In this document: positions 1-5,577 of the stretch, in pieces
How positions within the stretch are numbered: the first letter of the stretch is position 1
How the letters are laid out: each line of letters starts with the position of its first letter
Source: Alphaproteobacteria bacterium
Lineage (GTDB): Bacteria; Pseudomonadota; Alphaproteobacteria; ATCC43930; CGMCC-115725
Length of the DNA stretch: 5,577 nt
Direction: 5' to 3'
Assembly (NCBI GenBank): GCA_019237175.1
Contig: JAFAHP010000569.1
Span: 1-5,577, forward strand
Notes under the pieces: model-generated
Told to the model about the DNA's origin: nothing
What the model saw: the letters and a program-made list of their open reading frames with translations, nothing else
Databases searched by the model: none
Translations under genes and position numbers: made by a program

Positions 1-341
1 GAGCCGCCGCGCCGGGTCGAGCCGGCGATCGTCTCGATCCCGAAATAGGCGACCGCGTCCGAAATGATCCGCCCGTCGCGATGGGCCGAGATCAGCATGT
101 GCATCGGCGCCATCCGCGCCCAGCCCATCGGGATCATCATCATCCGGCCATGCCAGAAGGCGCCGATAAACGGGCGTCCGGCGGCGAGCAGGTGTCGCGG
201 CGACTCGCCGTTTTCGACTGTCCAACGATTGGTGCAATAGACAAGGCGAATGTAACAATGGATCGCCCAGCATGCCGCGTGCCGCACACGCGGATTGCGC
301 AACAGGCGCCGCCACCGGCGAGGGGATGATTGCGGAGCCAC
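1..341 (-). CDS. DUF374 lysophospholipid acyltransferase family protein, N-terminal part (3' end off the left edge)
   Basis: About 113 codons are present; the C-terminus lies outside the window. From the GTG at 341 the protein has a basic, hydrophobic N-terminus (residues 8-35), then WHGRMMMIP (63-71), ISAHRDGRIISD (84-95), FGIETIAGSTRRGGS (100-114). These match the DUF374 pattern: a WHG box, an S-x-H-R-D-G box carrying the acyltransferase His/Asp pair, and a G-S-S/T-R-R-G-G box. DUF374 includes LpxJ, a lipid A secondary acyltransferase of Campylobacter, so a role in acylating lipid A or another envelope lipid at the inner membrane is inferred. The position just after an MsbA-like exporter supports this. 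The start is uncertain: GTG 341 begins 4 bases after the exporter stop and suits the family length, while an in-frame ATG at 383 would overlap the exporter by 38 bases and add 14 residues. Neither has a clear Shine-Dalgarno. Confidence 0.82.
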   Translation of the reverse strand, partial: MAPQSSPRRWRRLLRNPRVRHAACWAIHCYIRLVYCTNRWTVENGESPRHLLAAGRPFIGAFWHGRMMMIPMGWARMAPMHMLISAHRDGRIISDAVAYFGIETIAGSTRRGG

Positions 342-345
342 GCCG

Positions 346-2143
346 CTATTTGGCGGAACCGGCGATGACAAGATCGCGGTCATCGGCGAACTGCATCGCG
401 TAAAGCCGCGCATACGACCCATCGCGGGCGAGAAGCTCGGCGTGCCGCCCGCTCTCGATAAGGCGTCCGCGGTCGATCACGCAGATCAAATCGGCGCCCT
501 GAACAGTCGAGAGACGATGGGCGATCACGAGCGTCGTGCGCCCGCGTATGAGTTTATGCAACGCCGCTTGCACTTGACGCTCGGATTCGCTGTCGAGCGC
601 CGACGTCGCTTCGTCGAGCAATAAAATCGGGGCGTCCTTCAGCATCGCGCGCGATCGCAACCCGCTGGCGCTGCCCACCGGAAAGCCGCACGCCGTGTTC
701 CCCGACCTGCGTGTCGTAGCCGTCGCGCAAGTCGCGGATAAATCCGTCGATGCCGGCGGCGCGGGCGGCGGCCTCGATATCCGTCGCGGCCGCTCCAAAA
801 CGCCCGTAGGCGATATTCGCCCGCAGCGTGTCGTCGAACAATGTCACTTCTTGCGATACGATCGCGATCGCCGCCCGCAGCGAGGCCAAGGTGACGGAGC
901 GAACGTCCTGGCCGTCGATGGTGATGCTGCCTTCCTCGACATCGAAAAATCGCGGGATCAAATTGAGGATCGTCGACTTTCCGGCTCCAGACGCTCCCAC
1001 CAGCGCGACGGTGCGGCCTGCGGGGATCGTCAACGAAATGTTGTCGAGGGCAACCGCGCCGGGCGCATAGCCGAAGCGCACGTGATCAAAAGAGATCTCG
1101 CCACCCGCGATACTCAGCGGCTTGGCCCCGGGCAGGTCATGGATTCGCGGCTCGATATCGAATACTTGAAAGATCCGGTCGGCCGCCGCCAAACCTTCCT
1201 GCAATGAAGCGTTTAAATTGGCGAGGCTCTTGACTGGCTGATAGGCCAAGAGCAGCGCCGTCACAAACGAAAAGAACGCCCCGGGCGTCCGCACGCCGCC
1301 GATCACCTGGTGGCCGCCATACAGGATGACAACCGCGATCGCCGCACCGCCAAGGGTCTCCATCATCGGCGAGGCCGCCGACCGGATTCGCGTCGCTCGG
1401 TCGATCAGCGCGAACAGCCGCTCGAATAGTGCCGCCGCGCGCCGTCGCTCGTAAGCCTCCATGCCATACGCCTTAACCAGGCGCGCCCCTTGAAAGGTCT
1501 GACTGAGCAATGTTGTCAGCTGGCCGACCTCGGTCTGGGTGTTGGCAGTCACGCGCCGCATTCGCCGGCCGATCCCAACGATCGGATGGATCGCCACCGG
1601 GAAGATAAAAAACGACACCAGCGCCAGCACCCAGTCCTGATAAAACATGACCCCGACGAGAAAAACCACGGTCAGCGCATCCTTGCCGATCGCCCCCAGA
1701 ACATTGGCGGCGGCGTTGCGCAGCAATACCGCATCGCTGGTAAAGCGTGCGATCAGCGTGCCGCTTGGATGGCGATGGAAATAGGATAGATCGGCGCGCA
1801 TCAGATGGCCAAACAGCGCGATCTGCACATCGGCGATAACACGCTGCCCGACCCGGTTCATCAATACCGCTTCGCCGTAATCGGCGATACCTTTGACAAG
1901 CGCCAGGGCCAGCGCGCCGCCGGCGATCAGCAACAGCCACGAAGCGTCGCGGCCGACAAAGACGCGATCGAGCACCGGCTGCATCAGCCAGGCGCGCAAC
2001 GCCGTGCTGCCGGCGGCCGCCCCCATCAATCCAAACGCCAGCGCGATCCGCCCCGCATTCGGACGCATGAAATCGCGGCCCAGACGCCACAGCAAGGCTG
2101 CCGTCCGTGCGGGTTCTTCCAGGATAGGCCGCTTTTTGAACAT
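346..2143 (-). CDS. msbA: MsbA-like lipid A/LPS export ABC transporter (fused permease-ATPase), frameshifted
   Basis: This is a half-transporter of the MsbA type, which as a homodimer flips lipid A or a similar lipid across the inner membrane using ATP. With the frame restored it is 599 residues, the normal family length. The membrane domain covers about residues 30-305, with hydrophobic segments near 31-53, 68-85, 148-168, 170-190, 262-283 and 287-302. The ATPase domain follows: A-loop Tyr359, Walker A GASGAGKST (383-391), Q-loop Gln431, signature LSGGQ (487-491), Walker B ILLLDE (507-512), D-loop SALD (515-518), H-loop His543. The reading frame breaks after residue 499 (RVAIAR) in the CG run at 646-653. 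Unrepaired, it gives 529 residues with a 30-residue nonsense tail ending at 554 and lacks Walker B and the H-loop, so it should be inactive. The ATG at 2143 is chosen because similarity begins there and GGGGGA lies 3 bases upstream; the frame stays open to 2350 but that stretch overlaps the dioxygenase. The gene symbol is by family and context; another lipid exporter is possible. Confidence 0.85.
646..653 (-). other. Frameshift site in the msbA-like gene: (CG)4 dinucleotide run
   Basis: The transporter is read in one frame up to RVAIAR and in another from AMLKDAP onward. The switch falls in four tandem CG units. Adding one CG unit (five in all) restores the family-consensus RVAIARAMLKDAP exactly, so the sequence lacks two bases relative to an intact gene. 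Both sides keep perfect family motifs and no further stop or decay is visible, so the lesion is recent or is a sequencing or assembly error. An ATG at 645 directly follows the run and could restart translation of a 99-residue C-terminal piece, which would not work as an ATPase alone. Confidence 0.9.
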
Positions 2144-2159
2144 GGGTCCCCCGGCCCAA

Positions 2160-2188
2160 GTGTTACGGGTGGGGACCCGAATTGGCAA
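2160..2188 (-). promoter_or_regulatory. Weak candidate promoter upstream of the msbA-like gene
   Basis: On the minus strand TTGCCA (2188-2183, 5 of 6 to the -35 consensus) is followed after 17 bases by TAACAC (2165-2160, only 3 of 6 to the -10 consensus). A start some 7 bases further on would leave a leader of about 10 bases before the ATG at 2143. The -10 is poor and the gene could instead be read through from the dioxygenase, so this is a guess from spacing. Confidence 0.2.
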
Positions 2189-2192
2189 GCAC

Positions 2193-2224
2193 GGCGGCGA
2201 GCGGCGAATATCGCTCCCGCCGCC
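2193..2224 (-). repeat. GC-rich inverted repeat (hairpin) between the dioxygenase and msbA-like genes
   Basis: The arms GGCGGCG + AGCG and CGCT + CGCCGCC pair over 11 bases with a 2-base bulge and an 8-base loop (2204-2211). It begins about 14 bases after the dioxygenase stop, where a transcription terminator or mRNA 3'-end stabiliser would sit. No run of T follows on the minus strand, so it does not meet the definition of an intrinsic terminator. A second small stem, CGGGT-GGGG-ACCCG, lies at 2166-2179 between the hairpin and the transporter start. Confidence 0.4.
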
Positions 2225-2238
2225 GCCATCTTTCGATC

Positions 2239-3303
2239 TTAGACCGGATAAGTAACGAAGCACTTCTCCGAGGCGAATATGTGCGTCTCCACGTAATCGT
2301 GGACGACTGGGCGCCGGTCGAGCGTCTCCATTGCCCCCATCAACGCGCACCAGTTCAGCATCTCATGCTGGCCAGCCTGTTCCATCGCCGCCAGGGGACG
2401 CTTGCGCCACGTGTCGTAGTCACGTTCTTTGAGCGCTTTGAACAGCAGGCGGTCGGCCTCGTGATCGGGCCACAAATAGCCGTTGGTCGGCGACAGGAAG
2501 CAGTGCGACCAGCTCGACGACGCGATCACCGCCACCCGCCAGGGCGACGCCGCCAGGGTCTCGGCCACCGCGCGGCCCACTTCCATGCAGCGCCAAGGGT
2601 GCGGCGACGGTGGGTCGCCGGCGATGGACGGGTCGCGCGGCGGGATGAACAAGGCCGCGGTGCCGCCTTTGGCGTGTAAGAGGTTGCTGCCGTAGCAATT
2701 GATTGCAAACGGCACCACCGGATAGGGGAAGCCTTTGCGGTCCCAATCGAGATACAAGAACGTGTTGGTAAAAGCGTGCGCCAGTGGATGATGCAGCGGC
2801 TTGTAGGCATAGGCCATGTCGATGCCGCGTTCGATCAATCCGGTGGCAAGGTATTTGGCGGCCTCGCGATGGCCATGAAGCTTCAGTTCCCAGTCGCCGG
2901 ACTCGCCCCAGCGGTTGGTTCGCCCGCCATTGCCGTTCTTCCACGGTTGAGTCGAGTAATTCTCATCATAGCCAAGCAGGCAAAACGCCGGAATAATGTC
3001 CTCGCGAAAGTTCTCGTACTGGTCGTCACCCCACACCACGACAAAATCCGGTTTGAATTCGTCGAGCGATTTGCGTACCTCGCGAAAACCCTCGGCGAGC
3101 CGAGCACTATAGCGCTGCGCTGCCGAGAAACCCTCGTCGTTGCCGAGTTCCGCGACCAGCTCGGCCGGCCAATTCGCGGGGTTCTTATAATATTCGGGCA
3201 CATTGGGTGCGGTCAGGAGGCGGTGAAACAGGGACGGCAATTGCTCGTCGGGCACCGTCAGCCCCGGATAGTGAGTGCAGCCAAGACCCAAAATCTCGCC
3301 CAT
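2239..3303 (-). CDS. LigB-type (class III extradiol) aromatic ring-cleavage dioxygenase
   Basis: A cytoplasmic protein of 354 residues, slightly longer than LigB of Sphingobium protocatechuate 4,5-dioxygenase (about 300). Members of the family use Fe(II) and O2 to open catechol-type rings beside the hydroxyl pair. Aligned by eye to LigB: GCTHYPGL (8-15) matches SSHIPAL, so His11 corresponds to iron ligand His12; PDFVVVWGDDQYENF (85-99) matches the segment holding His61 but has Gln95 there; DMAYAY (162-167), then a His-rich stretch (171, 172, 176), VPFAIN (197-202); SSWSHCFL (263-270) gives His267 for the acid-base His195; HEMLNWCALMGAM (313-325) gives Glu314 for ligand Glu242. The family is clear, but the substrate is not. 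The Gln95 change may define a subfamily or a different chemistry. No LigA-like partner gene is visible. The ATG at 3303 is chosen for its strong Shine-Dalgarno and because similarity starts there; an in-frame ATG at 3384 has neither. The gene follows the GST-lactonase pair after 272 bases. Confidence 0.87.
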   Translation of the reverse strand: MGEILGLGCTHYPGLTVPDEQLPSLFHRLLTAPNVPEYYKNPANWPAELVAELGNDEGFSAAQRYSARLAEGFREVRKSLDEFKPDFVVVWGDDQYENFREDIIPAFCLLGYDENYSTQPWKNGNGGRTNRWGESGDWELKLHGHREAAKYLATGLIERGIDMAYAYKPLHHPLAHAFTNTFLYLDWDRKGFPYPVVPFAINCYGSNLLHAKGGTAALFIPPRDPSIAGDPPSPHPWRCMEVGRAVAETLAASPWRVAVIASSSWSHCFLSPTNGYLWPDHEADRLLFKALKERDYDTWRKRPLAAMEQAGQHEMLNWCALMGAMETLDRRPVVHDYVETHIFASEKCFVTYPV

Positions 3304-3310
3304 TTCCCTG

Positions 3311-3317
3311 CTCCTTT
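3311..3317 (-). promoter_or_regulatory. Ribosome binding site that fixes the dioxygenase start
   Basis: On the minus strand AAAGGAG lies 7 bases before the ATG at 3303, close to ideal in both sequence and spacing. It decides for this start against the in-frame ATG 27 codons upstream at 3384. Confidence 0.8.
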
Positions 3318-3426
3318 CCGAAAGCGCACCGGCTCGCAACCGCCGTGGCGATCTGCAACCAACCCCGATCCTACCCGATTTCACGCCAACCCGGCAGGAA
3401 TATTAGAGCCCTACCCCGGATGCTAA

Positions 3427-3457
3427 CGCGATCATATCGCGATCTCGCACGCGTTAA
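3427..3457 (-). promoter_or_regulatory. Candidate promoter and palindromic operator upstream of the dioxygenase
   Basis: CGCGAT-CAT-ATCGCG at 3427-3441 is a perfect inverted repeat of two 6-base arms with a 3-base spacer. On the minus strand it covers TATGAT (3436-3431), 5 of 6 to the -10 consensus. TTAACG (3457-3452) stands 15 bases upstream, 4 of 6 to the -35 consensus but with a short spacer. A palindrome over a -10 box is a usual place for a repressor to bind. The site is about 125 bases before the dioxygenase start, in a 272-base gap with no gene, so the dioxygenase may have its own regulated promoter. The rest of the gap shows nothing clear. Confidence 0.3.
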
Positions 3458-3575
3458 TTGTGCGGGCTTGTTCAAATGGACCAAGAACGTGGCAACGCAC
3501 CGAGGCAGCAATTTTTCATCCCGAAGAAGGCGCGCGGACGAAGGCGGAGAGCGCGATTGGTACTCGGCGGGTGGC

Positions 3576-4619
3576 TCAGCGCAGGTCGACGATTTCGATC
3601 CAGTTGGGCATCTCGCCCAGACGGTACTGCCGCAGCGCGGCAAGACTGCCGTTGTCGGGGTCGATCGCCGAGACCGTCATCGCATTCGAGCCGAGCCCCG
3701 CCGCGAGCAGAAATCGCCCGCGCGGGTCGATCGCAAAGCCGCGCGGCGTGGTTTCGGTCGGCCAGCGCCCGCAGCGTGAAAAGGTGCCGCGCTGGGGGTC
3801 GATGCGGTATCCTTTGATCGTGCTCGTCGTGCGCTCGCTCGAATAAATAAAATGCCCGTTCGGGGCGACATGCAGATCGGCCGCCGACGGCTTGCCGGCA
3901 AAGTCGGGCGGCAAGGTCGGCTTTGTCTCTAATTCGGAGAGTGTACCGGTCGCCGGATCGATGGCATAGGCACCGAGCGTGGCGTCGGTCTCGTTCAAGA
4001 GATAGAGAAACCGGCCGCTCGGATGAAATGCCAGATGGCGCGGGCCGGCATTGGGTTTGGTTGCAATCTCGGCGGGCTGGTTGGGCTCCACAATGCCGGC
4101 TGCTGCGTCAAAGCGCAGCTGCATGACGATGTCGGCGCCAAGATTGGTGCAGTAGGCATAGCGGTTCGATGCGTCGACAACGACGCAATGCGCCTTTGGT
4201 TTGGTCGTTAAAATTTGCGTCGCGTGCACGCCGACCCGGCCGTCGCCGTCGATCGGGTTGATTGCCAGCTTCGCTCCCGGATAGGAAGCGCTCAGCAGAA
4301 ACCGGCCGGTGCGGTCCGTCACAACATAGGCCATGCTGTCGGCGAGCGGTGCGGTGCCGAGATGCTCAAGCCGTCCAGTCTCGTTATCGATCGCAAAGCT
4401 CGAGACCGGAAACGGCGCGCTGCGCAGCGCCGCGTAAAGAAAGCGGCGGTCGGGGCTGACCGCCATCGGCATGCTGGTCGGCGACGGCTTGTCGGTGCCG
4501 GGCACGCAAACGCGCTCGATTTGGGTCAGATCACCGCTGTCGCGATCCATCGCGAAGACAAAAATCTCTTTGGTCCCGGCATTGGAGACGTAGACGATGG
4601 TCTGTGGTGGCGAGGCCAT
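3576..4619 (-). CDS. Seven-bladed beta-propeller lactonase, 6-phosphogluconolactonase (Pgl/YbhE) family
   Basis: A protein of 347 residues, near the length of E. coli Pgl (331), without signal peptide or membrane segment, hence cytoplasmic. Propeller-blade motifs recur along the chain: MAVSPDRRFLYAALR (52-66), HCVVVDASNRYAYCTN (144-159), GPRHLAFHPSGRFLYLLNE (192-210), ADLHVAPNGHFIYSSER (248-263), PRGFAIDPRGRFLLAAG (292-308), each followed by a D-x-x-x-G strand turn such as AIDPATGTL. These are typical of the lactonase family that hydrolyses 6-phosphogluconolactone; the same fold includes the fungal 3-carboxy-cis,cis-muconate lactonizing enzyme. With a ring-cleavage dioxygenase as neighbour, hydrolysis of a lactone in aromatic breakdown is a fair alternative to a sugar-phosphate role; the sequence does not decide. 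The ATG at 4619 lies 3 bases after the GST stop, with GAGGG 7 bases upstream inside the GST gene, so translation is probably coupled. Confidence 0.88.
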   Translation of the reverse strand: MASPPQTIVYVSNAGTKEIFVFAMDRDSGDLTQIERVCVPGTDKPSPTSMPMAVSPDRRFLYAALRSAPFPVSSFAIDNETGRLEHLGTAPLADSMAYVVTDRTGRFLLSASYPGAKLAINPIDGDGRVGVHATQILTTKPKAHCVVVDASNRYAYCTNLGADIVMQLRFDAAAGIVEPNQPAEIATKPNAGPRHLAFHPSGRFLYLLNETDATLGAYAIDPATGTLSELETKPTLPPDFAGKPSAADLHVAPNGHFIYSSERTTSTIKGYRIDPQRGTFSRCGRWPTETTPRGFAIDPRGRFLLAAGLGSNAMTVSAIDPDNGSLAALRQYRLGEMPNWIEIVDLR

Positions 4620-4622
4620 GGC

Positions 4623-5249
4623 TCAGCCCTCGCGCTGCAGTTGCCGCGCAGCCTGCGCGGCCGGCCGGTCATGGCACGTCTTCAGCCAGGCCTCGGCCTT
4701 TGGAAAAGCGGCGAGATTGACCCGCGCCTGGCGGGCCCAGGCGAGAATGCTGGCGACGTTGAGATCGGCGACCGTGAAATGAGCGCCGAGCAGATAGGGG
4801 CTAGCACTCACCGCGCCATCCAGCACCTTGAGCGGTGTGGCAAGTGCAAGCTCGGCCTCATCGGCCGCGACTTGGTCGCGCCGGTCGTCTGGGCCGATGC
4901 GGTTCAACAGCACGGTCAGAGCCGGACGCTCGACCTCCGTCATTCCCCAAAAGCTCCACTGCCACGCCCGCGCCTCGTCTTCGAGGCGCTGCGGATAAAG
5001 CCCGCCCGCGCCACCCGCGTATTTCTTGGCGAGATAGAGGTTGATTGCCATCGATTCCCACAGCTTGAAGCCGTCGTCGTCGATTGCCGGGATGTGGCCG
5101 TTCGGGTTGATGGCGAGGTATTCCGGCCGCCGGGTACCACCATCGGCGAAGTCGACCCGGACAAGCTCGTAAGAGAGCCCGAGCTCGCCCGCCATCCATA
5201 ACGTGCGAAACGCTCGCGAGCGCGCCACGCCATAAATTTTGAGAGCCAT
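4623..5249 (-). CDS. Glutathione S-transferase family protein
   Basis: A 208-residue cytosolic protein of normal GST length. The N-terminal thioredoxin-like domain (about 1-80) starts MALKIYGVARSRAFR with a possible catalytic Ser11, then NPNGHIPAI (48-56) with the cis-Pro at 54 after His52-Ile53, then WESMAINLYLAKKY (64-77) with the Glu65-Ser66 pair that holds the gamma-glutamyl part of glutathione. The all-helical C-terminal domain (about 88-205) contains FTVADLNVA (158-166), the N-capping box of the GST core. GSTs conjugate or isomerise electrophilic compounds with glutathione; related bacterial proteins include beta-etherases and maleylpyruvate isomerases of aromatic catabolism. Which of these applies cannot be told, and the nearby dioxygenase is only suggestive. 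It is the first gene of a pair with the lactonase. The ATG at 5249 has AAGGAAG upstream. Confidence 0.9.
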   Translation of the reverse strand: MALKIYGVARSRAFRTLWMAGELGLSYELVRVDFADGGTRRPEYLAINPNGHIPAIDDDGFKLWESMAINLYLAKKYAGGAGGLYPQRLEDEARAWQWSFWGMTEVERPALTVLLNRIGPDDRRDQVAADEAELALATPLKVLDGAVSASPYLLGAHFTVADLNVASILAWARQARVNLAAFPKAEAWLKTCHDRPAAQAARQLQREG

Positions 5250-5256
5250 CGGCCGT

Positions 5257-5263
5257 CTTCCTT
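5257..5263 (-). promoter_or_regulatory. Ribosome binding site of the GST gene
   Basis: AAGGAAG on the minus strand lies 7 bases before the ATG at 5249. It supports that start, which is also where the thioredoxin-like fold begins. Confidence 0.65.
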
Positions 5264-5300
5264 GTTCCTGCGCCGGGCACAGCCCGTCGGCAACCAGCCT

Positions 5301-5312
5301 CGCACGAGTGCG
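5301..5312. repeat. Small inverted repeat in the GST leader
   Basis: CGCAC-GA-GTGCG: two perfect 5-base arms with a 2-base spacer, about 50 bases before the GST start. It could be an operator or a small mRNA hairpin; arms this short also arise by chance in GC-rich DNA. Confidence 0.25.
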
Positions 5313-5342
5313 GTGCCAAGCAAACAGTTTCTATCGACCGCT

Positions 5343-5410
5343 ATGGATCGGCGGCGGTCCATCCTTTGTCGTGCGGAAATCGGCAGGATCGCAGTTGCTG
5401 TGATCGCAGT
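5343..5410. promoter_or_regulatory. Repeat cluster upstream of the GST gene, possible regulator-binding region
   Basis: Within the 224-base gap before the GST gene there are two kinds of repeat. The 9-base direct repeat GATCGCAGT occurs at 5387-5395 and 5402-5410, 15 bases start to start. An imperfect palindrome ATGGATC-GGCGGC-GGTCCAT lies at 5343-5362, with 6 of 7 arm positions pairing. I found no convincing -35/-10 pair on the minus strand here. The arrangement suits binding of a transcription factor that controls the GST-lactonase pair, but this rests on pattern alone. Confidence 0.3.
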
Positions 5411-5473
5411 GCGACCGTTCTGCCCTCTACAATAGCAAGTACTTTGCAGGCGGCGACGAGGTTTCGGTCAGCG

Positions 5474-5577
5474 TTATTCGGCCCCGGCGGCTTGGCGCAG
5501 CCGCGCCGCCGTCGCCCGGGGCAAGCCGAGATGGTCGCGCAACGTCTGGCCCTCGTAGTCGCGGCGCAGGAGGCCGC
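5474..5577 (-). CDS. C-terminal fragment of an unidentified protein (5' end off the right edge)
   Basis: An open minus-strand frame enters from the right edge and ends at TAA 5476-5474. The last 33 residues include LLRRDYEGQTLRDHLGLPRA and end RLRQAAGAE. The fragment is charged, probably helical, and has the codon bias expected of a high-GC coding frame, whereas the other two minus-strand frames give Pro/Arg- or Cys/Thr-rich runs. A helical tail of this kind occurs in several enzyme families, and I do not recognise which. It lies 224 bases upstream of the GST gene on the same strand; a shared transcript is possible but not shown. Confidence 0.5.
   Translation of the reverse strand, partial: GLLRRDYEGQTLRDHLGLPRATAARLRQAAGAE

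Noticed and set aside
2144..2350. Upstream extension of the exporter frame by 69 codons into the dioxygenase gene
   Set aside because: The extension is low-complexity Arg/Gly/Pro sequence, overlaps the dioxygenase 3' end and has no family similarity; the ATG at 2143 gives the normal MsbA length.
3304..3384. In-frame ATG at 3384 adding 27 residues to the dioxygenase
   Set aside because: The extra residues are Arg-rich and unlike the family N-terminus, and the strong Shine-Dalgarno lies directly before the ATG at 3303.
2776..3426. Plus-strand open frame of 216 codons antisense to the dioxygenase
   Set aside because: It lies almost wholly over a confident minus-strand gene with conserved active-site motifs and shows no domain or ribosome binding site of its own.
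4215..5201. Long plus-strand open frame (328 codons) antisense to the GST and the start of the lactonase
   Set aside because: It mirrors the codon structure of two well-supported minus-strand genes, is rich in Arg, Ala and Gly without any domain pattern, and spans their junction. High-GC genes commonly leave such open antisense frames.
5299..5325. Sigma-54-like string TTGGCACC...GTGCGA on the minus strand upstream of GST
   Set aside because: The GG and GC elements are 12 bases apart instead of the required 10, so it does not fit a -24/-12 promoter.
5343..5435. Plus-strand 30-codon open frame in the gap before the GST gene
   Set aside because: It has no ribosome binding site, its Ile-Ala-Val stretch simply reflects the 15-base repeat, and a frame this short is expected by chance.

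Overview
The window is high-GC DNA with dense coding, and every gene I can support lies on the minus strand. Gene content points to an alphaproteobacterium, probably Rhizobiales- or Rhodospirillales-like. The main clue is a lipid A exporter-type ABC transporter (MsbA-like) followed directly by a DUF374 acyltransferase, an order typical of the LPS/lipid A loci of that class. The assignment rests on gene order and protein resemblance from memory, not on a search.

Layout in the direction of transcription (right to left). (1) 5577-5474: the last 33 codons of an unidentified protein. (2) 5473-5250: a 224-base gap with small direct and inverted repeats upstream of the next gene. (3) 5249-4623: a glutathione S-transferase family protein. 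(4) 4619-3576: a 7-bladed beta-propeller lactonase (Pgl/YbhE family), starting 3 bases after the GST stop and surely co-transcribed with it. (5) 3575-3304: a 272-base gap with a perfect 15-base palindrome over a possible -10 element. (6) 3303-2239: a LigB-type (class III extradiol) ring-cleavage dioxygenase with a strong Shine-Dalgarno. (7) 2238-2144: a 95-base gap with a GC-rich hairpin. (8) 2143-346: the MsbA-like ABC transporter, broken by a frameshift in a CG-dinucleotide run between its signature motif and Walker B. (9) 341-1: the N-terminal part of the DUF374 acyltransferase, running off the left edge.

Two themes appear. GST, lactonase and dioxygenase form a plausible small catabolic or detoxification module: ring opening, lactone hydrolysis and a glutathione-dependent step. 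No substrate can be read from the sequence. MsbA-like exporter and DUF374 protein form an envelope (lipid A/LPS) module.

The two observations most worth checking are the dioxygenase, which carries glutamine where LigB has the iron ligand His61 although the other active-site positions align, and the frameshift in an exporter that is normally essential. The frameshift is more likely a sequence error or recent slippage than an old pseudogene. I see no RNA gene, mobile element or CRISPR array.
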